DNA from: Burkholderiales bacterium
GTDB taxonomy: Bacteria; Pseudomonadota; Gammaproteobacteria; Burkholderiales; WYBJ01
Assembly (NCBI GenBank): GCA_020848435.1
Contig: JADLAC010000079.1
Location: forward strand, 16,527-80,526
Length of the DNA: 64,000 bases
Direction of reading: 5' to 3'
The number at the start of each line of letters is the position of its first letter. Within the stretch, counting starts at the first letter, position 1. The position numbers and the translations under genes are program-made. The notes beneath the pieces are model-generated. The model saw only the letters and a program-made list of their open reading frames with translations, searched no databases and was not told the origin of the DNA. Positions 14,520 through 23,239 of the stretch are shown one piece after another.

Positions 14520-16688
14520 TCAGCGTTTGAGCCCGATGACGCCGCTCACGCCCGCACCGGTGGTCGGACTGGCGCTGGCGCCGAAGCCCACCGTCAGCGC
14601 GACCGCCGCGCCCTGCGCTTGCGCGCCGGAGAAGAAGCCGCTGAACGAGCCATCGGGCCGGCTCACACCGTTGTTGCATGCGCCGGTACACGTGGTCGAG
14701 CTGAAGCCGGCCGAGAAGCGGCCCGTGATCGGTGAAATGCCCGAGCTGCCCGACGCCTGGTAGGTGTTGGTATTCGTCGGGCTGGCGGCGTTGGTCACGT
14801 TGACCGAAAGCGTCATGAAGCGGTTGACGAAGTCCGCGTTGAGCGTGGCGCTGTTGACCCTGGAGGTGTTGCTGCTGAAAGCGGCGGCGAATCCGCTCGG
14901 CGTCGAAATGAGCGTATAAGTCTGGCTCCCCAACGAAGGCGGTACGGTGTTCGGCAGATCGCCCGTGATCCAGGGCTGGCGCTGATTCGCCGCGGTGGTG
15001 TAGGCGACATAGTTGCCATCGGTCAGGCGCGCGCCCGGACCGACCCAGCGGCCCCACACGAGATTGCCCGCGCTCGCGTCCGAGCCGATGATGACGTTTT
15101 GCGCCGAGCCGACGAATCCCGTCAGGCGCCCGACCGTTCCCGGATAGGCCGTCGCGGGACCGGTGCCGCCGGCGTTCTGCGTGCCGTACTGCACGAGCCG
15201 CCCGGACGCATCCAGCGTGACGTCGAACTGCGAATTCGACGCGGCCGTAGCGCCGGCGAGCGTGGGTGTCGCGCTCGAACAGTTGGCGGTGCACGTCTGG
15301 ATCACCATGGCAGCGCCGGAAGCATGAGGCGGCTGCGCCTTGGGGATGGTGACCACGATAGACCCGCTGCCACCGGCGTCGGTCGCGCTCAACTCGAGTG
15401 TCGCGCTATCCGCCCCGACCTTGCCGCGCACCGAGATCTGGTCGACCAGGCCGATCGAATTGGCTGCGCTACAGTTGCTGCAGCGGAAGCTGCCGGTTTG
15501 TTCCGCGAACAGCGGATCCGAGCGGTTGAGCACGCCCGAGAAGGAAACCTGGCCGCCCTCGACGCTGAGCGGAAACCCAGTGGTGTTGAGCGGGGTGCCC
15601 AGGTTGAACATCTCCCCGTCGGCTGCGAGCAGCGCGGTGGATACCACGGCGCGCTGCAAGGCGAAATTGATGCTCAGTCCGATGCGCCCGGCGACGATGG
15701 GTGCGCACGGCGGATTGGTGCAAGTGACCGGAATGTTGAACGGGCCCTGCAGGCGGTAATAGATCGTGCCACCGAAGGTCGGCTCGATCACCGTCGCCGG
15801 ACCGACGGTCGCGAACTCGTTGTTGGGCTGAAACGTATTGACCGTCAAGGCCGGTGCCAGGGTGGATACGGTCGTGCTCGTGACGCCGGAAGACAGCAGC
15901 GGATCGGCGCTGCTCGCGCCCGCGCCCGTGGGCGCAAGCACGGGCGCAACGCTCGCCGTTGCCGCGACCGCTGCCGTGCTCGGCTGCGCTTTCGGCGCCG
16001 GCTTGGCTTGCTCCTGTTGCGCTACGGCGGCCCCCGCCGCGCGCGCCCGTCCCTCCAGCACATCGCGCAAGAATCCGGGCGGCGCGAGAAGGGGCTGCGG
16101 CAGCGCTGCCGGACCCGCGACATGGAACACTTCGTTGACGCCGAAAACGCGCTCGCCGGATTGATTGGTGGCGCCGATGCGCCCGTCCGTGACCGTGCCG
16201 TAGGTGCCATCGGGCGCCAGCGTGCCGTCCGCGTTGCGGCAGCTCTGGACGCATTCGACCAGGGTGTAATGCGTACCGCGTATGCCGATGGTCGCCGTGG
16301 ACGTGCGCACGCCGTAGCTGTCCTGGTTGCGGCGGCCGATCAGCCCGGTGATGGTGCGCATGCCGCCTTTGAGCAGGTTGAAGAAGGCTCGGCCCGTATC
16401 GGGCTCGGCGGCACGGAACTGGTAGTCGGCGATGCTAAACGTGGTCTCGGAGCGCAGGGCGACGATGGATTCGTCGCTGAAGCGCACTTGCGCATTCGAT
16501 TGAGCGCCGAGCTGGAGGGTATCGCCGGCGCGCACCGCCATGCCCGGTTGCACGGGGAGCTTCTGGTTGTCGCGCACGACGCTCACGTCGCCGACGGATG
16601 CCAAAACCCGCCCGGCGTCCTGGGCGTACGAGACGCCGGCCGCAAGCGTACCCGCCAATAGCAGCGGCAATGTCGCAGTCATTCTCAC
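14520..16688 (-). CDS. FecR-domain secreted protein, putative cargo of the adjacent Slam-like translocator
   Basis: A 722-residue exported protein. Residues 1-22 are a Sec signal peptide without a lipobox. Residues 28-150 match a FecR-type domain (RVLASVGDVSVVRDNQKLPV, GAQSNAQVRFSDESIVALR, VRTSTATIGIRGTHYTL). A Pro/Ala linker spans about 195-280. The C-terminal half is Gly/Ser/Thr-rich and beta-strand-like. Its last 110 residues, including DGSFSGFFSGAQAQGAAVAL and ending SGVIGLKR, recall the small beta-barrel of TbpB/factor-H-binding-like proteins. Five cysteine pairs are seen: Cys146/150, 323/328, 403/406, 466/470 and 667/671. The start is GTG at 16688; ATG at 16682 is possible. It lies 8 bp after the TPR/barrel gene. 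FecR assignment is firm; barrel and cargo role are inference. Confidence 0.75.
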   Translation of the reverse strand: MRMTATLPLLLAGTLAAGVSYAQDAGRVLASVGDVSVVRDNQKLPVQPGMAVRAGDTLQLGAQSNAQVRFSDESIVALRSETTFSIADYQFRAAEPDTGRAFFNLLKGGMRTITGLIGRRNQDSYGVRTSTATIGIRGTHYTLVECVQSCRNADGTLAPDGTYGTVTDGRIGATNQSGERVFGVNEVFHVAGPAALPQPLLAPPGFLRDVLEGRARAAGAAVAQQEQAKPAPKAQPSTAAVAATASVAPVLAPTGAGASSADPLLSSGVTSTTVSTLAPALTVNTFQPNNEFATVGPATVIEPTFGGTIYYRLQGPFNIPVTCTNPPCAPIVAGRIGLSINFALQRAVVSTALLAADGEMFNLGTPLNTTGFPLSVEGGQVSFSGVLNRSDPLFAEQTGSFRCSNCSAANSIGLVDQISVRGKVGADSATLELSATDAGGSGSIVVTIPKAQPPHASGAAMVIQTCTANCSSATPTLAGATAASNSQFDVTLDASGRLVQYGTQNAGGTGPATAYPGTVGRLTGFVGSAQNVIIGSDASAGNLVWGRWVGPGARLTDGNYVAYTTAANQRQPWITGDLPNTVPPSLGSQTYTLISTPSGFAAAFSSNTSRVNSATLNADFVNRFMTLSVNVTNAASPTNTNTYQASGSSGISPITGRFSAGFSSTTCTGACNNGVSRPDGSFSGFFSGAQAQGAAVALTVGFGASASPTTGAGVSGVIGLKR

Positions 16689-16696
16689 GGCATACC

Positions 16697-18007
16697 TCAG
16701 TTGAACTCGTAGCGAACCTTGAACGCGGCCAGCTCGCGCGGAAAGGCGTACAGCTCGATGTTCGAGCGGTTACGAATGACTTGTAGCTCGCCTCTGAAGG
16801 ACAGGCTGCGCGAGTAATAGTAGGCCACGTTGCCGGTCAGGGCGTGGTAACGGTCGGCGCGGGTGGTGTTGAGGAAAACATCGGGACCGCGATAGTCGCT
16901 CTGCTGGTAGAAATAGCCCACGGCCGCGCCCCACTTGGCGGCCGGCGTGAAGCTGAAGCTCGTATTGACGGCCCAGGTCTCGGGCACGAGATCCGCCCGA
17001 TCCCGGCGTGAATGTTGCCTGCCGAGATTCAAGCCCAGCGCGAGGCTCGGCTGCCACGCATGACTGAAAGCCACGCGATAGCTCGCGGACAGGCCGTAGA
17101 AGTCCGCGTCGCGCGGCGCATTCGGGTCCGCATGGTCGAGCTGTGCCCACTGTGCACCCAGGCCGATCAACTGCTGCTCGCTGATCTGGTGCTGCCACTC
17201 GCCCGACACCCCGGCCATCGAGCGGTAGCGGTCGTTGCCGACCGACAGCTCGCCGTAGCTCGCGCCGAGGCGAAACAAGTTCGGCCCGGTCAAGAAGCTG
17301 ACGCCGCCCGCGGCATTCACATTGCCCTGCTCGAACTGGCTCTTGCCGCCCCCGTCGTGAAAACGCCGATCGCCGTTGACCGCGCCGAACAGCGCAATGC
17401 CCGGCGCGATCGGATGGGTGACGTGGGCGCCTGCTGCCACGGACAGGAAAGCGCTCGAAATCTTCTGGCCGCTCGGATCGAGCAGCACGGGGCCGAGCAC
17501 GGGCAAGGTGATGTTGGCGCCGGACACCCCGCTATTGATGTTGGTATCGTGGCCGATACCCGCTTCGATGAACGCGCCCGCGGTGGTGGCATAACGCGCT
17601 TCGCGCGTGCGGATGACGTCGAGATAGCGCTCGATGGTCGCCTGCACGTCGGCTGGCGGCTTGGTAGCCAGGATGGCGCTGAATTCGTCGCGGGCGCGGG
17701 CATTCTCGCCCAGGGCGAAATAGCCGCGCGCGACCATGAGCCGCGCCGAGGCGTTGTCGGGAAAGGCGAGCAGGTAGCGCTCGAGCGCCAGCACGCCTTC
17801 CCCGGCGTGGCCGGCTTCGATGGCGGCGATGCCGAAGTAGAAGTCGAACTCGGGCTGACCGAGCAGATCCGGATGCTGCTTGCCGAGCCCGTAGGATTCT
17901 TTCGCCTTGCCCTGTTCGAGCAAGGCGCGCACGTCGTCGGGCGGCGCGGCCCAAGCGGTCCCTGCGGCAAGGACGAGGGCCAACGCCACCAGCGCTTTCG
18001 AAGGCAT
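16697..18007 (-). CDS. TPR plus outer-membrane beta-barrel protein, Slam-like (DUF560 type)
   Basis: A 436-residue protein with a signal peptide (MPSKALVALALVLAAGTAWA, cleavage after residue 20). Its helical TPR-like part covers about residues 25-150 (FYFGIAAIEAGHAGEGVLAL, ARGYFALGENARARDEF), and a C-terminal region of about 280 residues has alternating amphipathic strands ending in KVRYEFN. FIEAGIGHDTNINSG at the junction resembles the first strand of SlipAM/DUF560 barrels, the translocators of type XI (Slam) secretion. Length and order agree with that family. It is the first gene of a pair with the FecR-domain protein, 8 bp apart. A generic TPR-associated outer-membrane protein remains possible. 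Confidence 0.65.
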   Translation of the reverse strand: MPSKALVALALVLAAGTAWAAPPDDVRALLEQGKAKESYGLGKQHPDLLGQPEFDFYFGIAAIEAGHAGEGVLALERYLLAFPDNASARLMVARGYFALGENARARDEFSAILATKPPADVQATIERYLDVIRTREARYATTAGAFIEAGIGHDTNINSGVSGANITLPVLGPVLLDPSGQKISSAFLSVAAGAHVTHPIAPGIALFGAVNGDRRFHDGGGKSQFEQGNVNAAGGVSFLTGPNLFRLGASYGELSVGNDRYRSMAGVSGEWQHQISEQQLIGLGAQWAQLDHADPNAPRDADFYGLSASYRVAFSHAWQPSLALGLNLGRQHSRRDRADLVPETWAVNTSFSFTPAAKWGAAVGYFYQQSDYRGPDVFLNTTRADRYHALTGNVAYYYSRSLSFRGELQVIRNRSNIELYAFPRELAAFKVRYEFN

Positions 18008-18219
18008 GTTCGTATGCTTTTGGGATGGATACGCAATACGCAGACTACGTTCTCCGCGCTTGTCCTTCAACGTACGCGGCTGCACCGCGCAAGGCAGCCG
18101 CTAACGTCTGTCGCGCCAACGCAACAGCCAGGGCGAGCGCGGGCGACTTCATTGCGACGAACGCCGTTGCCACGCTGCGAGCGCATTGGAGCACTCGTGC
18201 GTTAGGGGTTGCGCTGCCG

Positions 18220-18324
18220 CTACGTGCGTCGTCCGCCGAACCCAGGACGCCTGCTGTCATGCTTGACGACGAGGATCCTGATTTCGTCGGCGCTCGCACG
18301 ATAGATAACGGCATGCCATCTCAT
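18220..18324 (-). pseudogene. Truncated RelE/ParE-type toxin remnant
   Basis: Reading the minus strand from 18324, a 34-codon frame gives MRWHAVIYRASADEIRILVV and then KHDSRRPGFGGRRT before a stop. The pattern RxxYRxxxDEIxIL(V)V(K/R)H is the C-terminal strand region of RelE/ParE-family toxins, which are normally 90-110 residues. The N-terminal two thirds are missing, a TAG stop directly precedes the ATG, and no antitoxin is adjacent, so this is most likely a decayed fragment. The remainder of 18008-18450 holds no convincing gene; a 160-codon forward frame there looks like composition noise. Confidence 0.5.
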
Positions 18325-18450
18325 CTAAGCGTAAGCGTTTATGGTCCGCATAGTGTGTCTCAACGCGGGATGCGAGCCGAGGTCCAGGGTCCACCGCTAT
18401 TCGGCACGACTGTGCAATGCCGGCCACCTTCCCCTGAGGAACCACAAACG

Positions 18451-18481
18451 AAAAAAGGGCGCCCCGTAAGGACGCCCTTGC
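18451..18481 (-). terminator. Rho-independent terminator of the porin gene
   Basis: On the minus strand, AAGGGCGTCC and GGGGCGCCCTT form a GC-rich stem around TTAC, followed by a run of six T residues. It lies about 70 bp after the porin stop and ends that monocistronic unit. Confidence 0.8.
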
Positions 18482-18549
18482 GCTTTCGATCGTCCGCTTC
18501 GGCCTGACCGCGTACTGAGGCCAGGCCGGCGCGGGACGAATGGAGCAGA

Positions 18550-19788
18550 TTAGAAGCGGTGGTCGATCGCGACTCCCCAACCGCGGGCGCGGTCGCCGGC
18601 AGCCGCACCCACCGGCCCCGTGACATACAGGCCGTAACGCGCGTTGCTGTCGTTGTCGACCACGCTGTAGGCCACACGCACCGCCGTACGCTTGGAGAAA
18701 TCGTACGAGTACTGGACGCCGTACTGCTTGGCGCCGGTACCGCCCGCGCCGGCGTTGAACACCAGCGTCGTGCCCGCGCCGGTCGCCTGCGTGCCGACAT
18801 GTGCACCCTTGAAATCGTCGGCCTTGACGAATTGGAAGCGCAGGCTGTGCGGCCCGCTGATGTTCCAATCGGCGAACAAGCCCCAGGTGTCGGTCTCGGC
18901 GGTATTGGTGGCGTGGAACGACTCGTACTCGAGATCTTCGTACATCGCCGCCAAGCGCACCGGCCCGAGCTGATAGCTCACGGCCGCGATCCAGCCGGTG
19001 TCGTCACGCCCGGTCAGCAGGTATTCCTTGTGCTTCTCGTAGCCCAAAGATACGAGCAGCGGCCCGGCCGTGTACTTCCCGGCAAGCCCCCACGTGCGCG
19101 GGGTGCGGCTGGGCGGTGCGCCTTCCTCGTTCGCGGAAGACATTGCTACCCGCGCCTCGAAGCCGCCGAAGCGCGGCGTCCAGTACTGCACCGTGTTGGC
19201 CTGACGGCGATAGAAGGTGGTGATGGCCTGGTTGACGCCAGAGGTGCTGCGCACCGTGCCCGTGCCCGTCGCCGTGCCGGCGGTTGCTCCGGCCTGCGGG
19301 GTGGTGACGATGCTCACGACGTTCTGGCCGGCGCCAGCCCAGGTGCCGTTCGCCACGCCTGCCGGGGCGCCCTTGTGGAACAGGTTGGCAACGCCGAACA
19401 CGCCCGTATCCGCGTTCTTCACGCCGGCAACCGTCGCCCATTTCATGGGCAGGTCCCAGTGGCCGAACATGACATTGCCGAAGCCGCCCTGGAAGCCGAC
19501 GCCCGAATTACGCGAGCAGAAGCCGTCCGCGTTGGTACCCGTCTGGGTCTGCATGCTCGACTCGCACTGGAACCAGGCATTCAAGCCGCCGCCCAAGGCC
19601 TCGGTGCCACGGAAGCCGATGTTCGAGCCCCCGCCGTTGTGCAGCTGGTCTTCGTTGGCGCCACCCTGCTTCGTGAAGGCGTATTCCACGTGGGCGCGAC
19701 CGTAGATCTGCACCGTGCTTTGCGCCGCCGCTACGGCGGGCAAGCCCAGGACGGCTCCAACGGCCACGGCGATCAACTTGCGATTCAT
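18550..19788 (-). CDS. General porin of the outer membrane (Burkholderiales type)
   Basis: A 412-residue trimeric-porin family protein allowing passive diffusion of small hydrophilic solutes. The signal peptide MNRKLIAVAVGAVLGLPAVA is followed by AAQSTVQIYGRAHVEYAFT, the typical first strand of Gram-negative porins of this order. GSNIGFRGTEALGGGLNAWF and the Cys-containing constriction-loop region are conserved blocks. The C-terminus DRARGWGVAIDHRF ends in phenylalanine, the BAM recognition signature. The start at 19788 has AGGAGA 9 bases upstream. It has its own terminator at 18451 and a long leader. Substrate preference is not evident. Confidence 0.94.
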   Translation of the reverse strand: MNRKLIAVAVGAVLGLPAVAAAQSTVQIYGRAHVEYAFTKQGGANEDQLHNGGGSNIGFRGTEALGGGLNAWFQCESSMQTQTGTNADGFCSRNSGVGFQGGFGNVMFGHWDLPMKWATVAGVKNADTGVFGVANLFHKGAPAGVANGTWAGAGQNVVSIVTTPQAGATAGTATGTGTVRSTSGVNQAITTFYRRQANTVQYWTPRFGGFEARVAMSSANEEGAPPSRTPRTWGLAGKYTAGPLLVSLGYEKHKEYLLTGRDDTGWIAAVSYQLGPVRLAAMYEDLEYESFHATNTAETDTWGLFADWNISGPHSLRFQFVKADDFKGAHVGTQATGAGTTLVFNAGAGGTGAKQYGVQYSYDFSKRTAVRVAYSVVDNDSNARYGLYVTGPVGAAAGDRARGWGVAIDHRF

Positions 19789-19867
19789 TATTCCAATCTC
19801 CTGTAAAAAATCCGCGAACTTCACGGAAGCACAACGCGAAATCGCTCGAAACCTATCCCTTGGTTAC

Positions 19868-19899
19868 CGCGAGCCCACACTCGAGTATCTGGGCTCCGC
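19868..19899 (-). promoter_or_regulatory. Hairpin in the porin 5' leader region
   Basis: GAGCCCA (19871-19877) pairs with TGGGCTC (19890-19896), and the stem extends outward through CGC/GCG with one bulge. It lies 80-110 bp upstream of the porin ATG, between that start and the divergent gene at 20203. It could be part of a long untranslated leader or an operator, since the loop holds the palindrome CTCGAG. No strong sigma70 hexamers stand out. The rest of the 414-bp interval 19789-20202 contains nothing else recognisable. Confidence 0.35.
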
Positions 19900-20202
19900 G
19901 ATGCTCACTCCCCCTAGGGTTACGGCAATTTTGCACAGCCAACGAAGGCAGCCGCAAGAAATCCCCCTGCGTCGGCGAAAATCGGGGGGCCGGATGTTGC
20001 GCGGTTGTCACACTTTGGTGCACGGCTGCCGGCCGGGTCATCCGGGCGTTCCGCTCGGCAGAGCAGTGGATCGAGCGCGTCTTTCAGCGGCGGTCGTGCT
20101 CGCCGAGCTGGGCAGCAGGGCCTCCCGCTCGATCCGCGGGCTTGGCGTAAGCAGGCACGGAATGGGTATGATCCGGCTGGCCCGGATCCCTGCGGGCTAC
20201 CC

Positions 20203-23091
20203 GTGCCCCCAGCGCCCGTGAAATCCAAGTCCCCCCGCTTGCCGGCCATCGATCCGCTGCTCGCCCGAGCCGCCGAGCTGTTCGGTCAAGGCGACCACGC
20301 CGCTGCCGAAGCGATTTGCCGCTCCGCGCTCGCGCTCGATCCGCGCTCCAGCGTCGCCCTGCATTTGCTCGGCGTCATCGCCCTCGCCCGGCCGGACGCC
20401 GCCCTCGCCCTGGAGCATTTCGAGGCGGCGCTCAAGGCGAGCCCGCGCGACGTGTTCGTGCTGATCGACCATGCCCGCGCGCTGCAGCTCTCCGGGCAGC
20501 CCGCGCGGGCACTGCAATCCCTGGCGAAAGCCGAGGGGGCGGCGCGCAACGCGCCCACGGCCTTGCTCGCCGTTGCTGCACAGTACGAGCGTCTCGGCGA
20601 GCTGGCGCGCGCGCAGGCGCTCTATCAACGGGTCGTCAAGGCGGTGCCTGCCGCGGTCGAGGCGTGGATCGGGCTCGGCAACATCCAGGCACGCGCCCAG
20701 CGATTCGCCGACGCCGAGGCGAGCTATAACAGGGCGCAACGCCTCCAGCCGGGTCATCCCGATCTACTCGGCAACCTCGGTAATCTCGCCCTCGCCCAAG
20801 GTGACCGCGCCCGCGCGGAGTCGCTGTACCGGCGCGCCATCGAGACGGACCCGCGCAATGCGCTGGCACACTACAACCTCGCCCAGCTCTTGTTCGATAG
20901 CGACCGGGCGGAGGAGGCGTACGCCTGCTTCGCGACGGCCGTGGCGCTGCAACCCGACTTCGTGGAGCCGGCGTTGAAGCTCGCGGCGCTCACCGCCGAC
21001 CTGGGGCGCTTGCGCGAAGCAGCCGAGATGTACGCGCGGATCGAGCAGTCCCACCCCACGTGTACGGAAGCGCGCTACCACCACGGTATCGCCCTGCTCG
21101 CGCTCGATCGACTCGACCAGGCGCGCGCGCATTTCCAGCGCTTCGCCGCGGACATGCCGGCGGTCGAATTGGCGCATGCCGGGCTGGGCAATGCCCTCAT
21201 CCGGCTCGGGCAGATGACGCAGGCCGAGCAGGCGTTTCGGGCCGCTTTGGCCTGTGCGCCGGAGTCTTTCGACGCCCTTCTGGACCTTTGCGATGCCTTG
21301 TTCATCCAGGGACGCGACGCGGAGGCGACGGCGCTCATCGAGCAGGCATCCGGCCACGACCGCGTCCGTTTGTGCCGTGGCGTCGCGGAGGTCCACTACG
21401 CCCGCGGCCGCGCCAGCGCAGCCTTGCCGTATTACGAAGCGCTGGCCGCGCGCGATCCCGCGGATGCCGAGGTGCGGGCGCGACGCGGTGAGATCCTGCT
21501 CTTGCGCGCCGAGCCGAGCCCGGCCGCGTGGGCCGGCATGAGCGAATGGGCGCGGCGTGCCCGCACCGCACCCGACGCGGTGCCTCCAGCTCCCTTGCCC
21601 GAGCTTGCCGAGGTGCTCGGAGCCGACGATCCGAGCTTGCTGGTCAAGACCGAGCAAGGCATCGGCGATGAGCTGTTCTTTCTGCGCTTCGCGCGCCTGG
21701 CGGCCGAGCGCGGCGTCCGCGTGCTCTTCCAGGCGAGCGACAAGCTCGCGCGCGTGCTCGAGCCGCGCACGCTGGACTTCGCCCAGGTGCTCGCGCCCGG
21801 CGATGCGCTGCCGCCGGTGACGGCGAGCCTGCGGATCACGGACTTGCCGCAGATGCTGCGCCATCCGGAAGGCGCGGCGCCCTTTCCCGCCACGATCGCG
21901 CTCGCGCCCGATGCGGCGCGCCGCGCCCACGTGCAGGAACGCCTGGCCGCGCTCGGGCCCGCACCGTATATAGGCGTCACGTGGCGGGCGGGTGCTGCCG
22001 AGACCCGACTGGACTGGCTCGCGCGCGACATCCGCGCCTTCTCCAAACGCATCCCGCCGCGCCAGCTCGGCGCGGCGCTGCGCGACATCGCAGGCACGGT
22101 GCTGATCCTGCAGCGACTTCCCGCTGCGCAGGACATGGCCGAGCTCCAGGCGGGACTGGGACGCGCCGCTTTTGACCTGTCGGCGGAAAACGAGGACCTC
22201 GAGGCCATGCTCGCGCTCTTGGCGTCGCTCGACGATTACATCGGCGTGAGCAACACCAACATGCACCTGATGGCCGCCCTCGGTGGCAAGGCACGCGTGC
22301 TGGTGCCCAGCCCGGCGGAATGGCGCTGGATGGAATCGGGCGAGGAATCGCCCTGGTTCCCGGGCTTTCGCGTCTATCGGCAATCGCCGCTGGGCGACTG
22401 GTCGGCCGCGCTCGCCGCGCTGCGAAACGACCTTGCCGGGTGCAAGCTGATCGCCGATGCGCAAGCGCATCGCGGCGCGCCCATGACCGAGGATGCGGCC
22501 GCGACGAAGGCAAGCGCCCCGGCCGAGGCGCCCGCATCGGCCGCAATCGCCGCGACCGGCGGCCCCCTGATCAGCGCCGAGTACCTGCGCATGCAGGAAG
22601 GGCTGCATCGGGACCCGAATTACGGCGTGGCCTCGGTCGAGTTCGCCCCGATGGTGGCGCAGTTCATACGCGCTCAGGGCATCTCGGAGATGCTCGACTA
22701 CGGCGCGGGCAAGGGCCGGCTCGGGCAGGCGCTGCGCAGCCTGGTGCAAACGCCGCTCAGGATTCATCACTACGAGCCGGCGCTGCCGCAGTGGTCGGCC
22801 AAGCCGGCGCCGTGCGAGCTCGTCGCCTGCATCGACGTGCTGGAGCACATCGAGCCCGAGCTACTCGACAACGTGCTCGATGACCTCCAGCGCGTGCTGC
22901 GCCGTTACGGCATGTTCACCATCGCGACCGGCCCGGCCGGGAAGCTGCTCGCCGATGGCCGCAATGCGCACCTGATCCAGCAGCCGGCGTCGTGGTGGCT
23001 GCCTAGGTTGATGGCGCGCTTCGAGCTCGTCCACTTCGACCGTGTTCCGCGCGGCTTCTTGGTGGTCGTCGAGCGCAAGGCCAGGGGCTAG
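20203..23091 (+). CDS. Fusion protein: TPR repeats, glycosyltransferase-like domain and SAM methyltransferase
   Basis: A protein of about 962 residues in three parts. Residues 15-430 hold around eleven TPR units (AEAICRSALALDPRSSVALH, AESLYRRAIETDPRNALAHY, AEQAFRAALACAPESFDALL). Residues 470-745 resemble the GT-B-like module found after TPRs in bacterial O-linked glycosylation proteins (KTEQGIGDELFFLRFA, IGVTWRAG, IGVSNTNMHLMAALGGKARV). Residues 790-962 form a class I SAM methyltransferase (MLDYGAGKGRLG near 829, CIDVLEHIEPE near 875). A cytoplasmic role in sugar transfer and methylation is inferred; no substrate is evident. The start is uncertain: GTG at 20203 or 20218 is chosen because longer frames are composition noise. 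Confidence 0.75.
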   Translation: MPPAPVKSKSPRLPAIDPLLARAAELFGQGDHAAAEAICRSALALDPRSSVALHLLGVIALARPDAALALEHFEAALKASPRDVFVLIDHARALQLSGQPARALQSLAKAEGAARNAPTALLAVAAQYERLGELARAQALYQRVVKAVPAAVEAWIGLGNIQARAQRFADAEASYNRAQRLQPGHPDLLGNLGNLALAQGDRARAESLYRRAIETDPRNALAHYNLAQLLFDSDRAEEAYACFATAVALQPDFVEPALKLAALTADLGRLREAAEMYARIEQSHPTCTEARYHHGIALLALDRLDQARAHFQRFAADMPAVELAHAGLGNALIRLGQMTQAEQAFRAALACAPESFDALLDLCDALFIQGRDAEATALIEQASGHDRVRLCRGVAEVHYARGRASAALPYYEALAARDPADAEVRARRGEILLLRAEPSPAAWAGMSEWARRARTAPDAVPPAPLPELAEVLGADDPSLLVKTEQGIGDELFFLRFARLAAERGVRVLFQASDKLARVLEPRTLDFAQVLAPGDALPPVTASLRITDLPQMLRHPEGAAPFPATIALAPDAARRAHVQERLAALGPAPYIGVTWRAGAAETRLDWLARDIRAFSKRIPPRQLGAALRDIAGTVLILQRLPAAQDMAELQAGLGRAAFDLSAENEDLEAMLALLASLDDYIGVSNTNMHLMAALGGKARVLVPSPAEWRWMESGEESPWFPGFRVYRQSPLGDWSAALAALRNDLAGCKLIADAQAHRGAPMTEDAAATKASAPAEAPASAAIAATGGPLISAEYLRMQEGLHRDPNYGVASVEFAPMVAQFIRAQGISEMLDYGAGKGRLGQALRSLVQTPLRIHHYEPALPQWSAKPAPCELVACIDVLEHIEPELLDNVLDDLQRVLRRYGMFTIATGPAGKLLADGRNAHLIQQPASWWLPRLMARFELVHFDRVPRGFLVVVERKARG

Positions 23092-23239
23092 CCGTCACTC
23101 TTTGGTGCGGGTTAGCCAGTAACCCGGCTTCCGTCGGATTGGAGCGGACGCAACAATAGCCGACCCCATGGCGAAGTTCGAGGCGAGCTGCATCGTGAAA
23201 CCGAACGGCCTTGACGGCCAACCCGGTGTTGCGCCGTGT

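Noticed and set aside
15099..16661. Forward frame opposite the FecR-domain gene
   Set aside because: Arg-rich shadow with no similarity and no ribosome-binding site.
18025..18507. Forward 160-codon frame between the TPR-barrel gene and the porin
   Set aside because: No family resemblance; it runs through the porin terminator and overlaps the toxin relic on the other strand.
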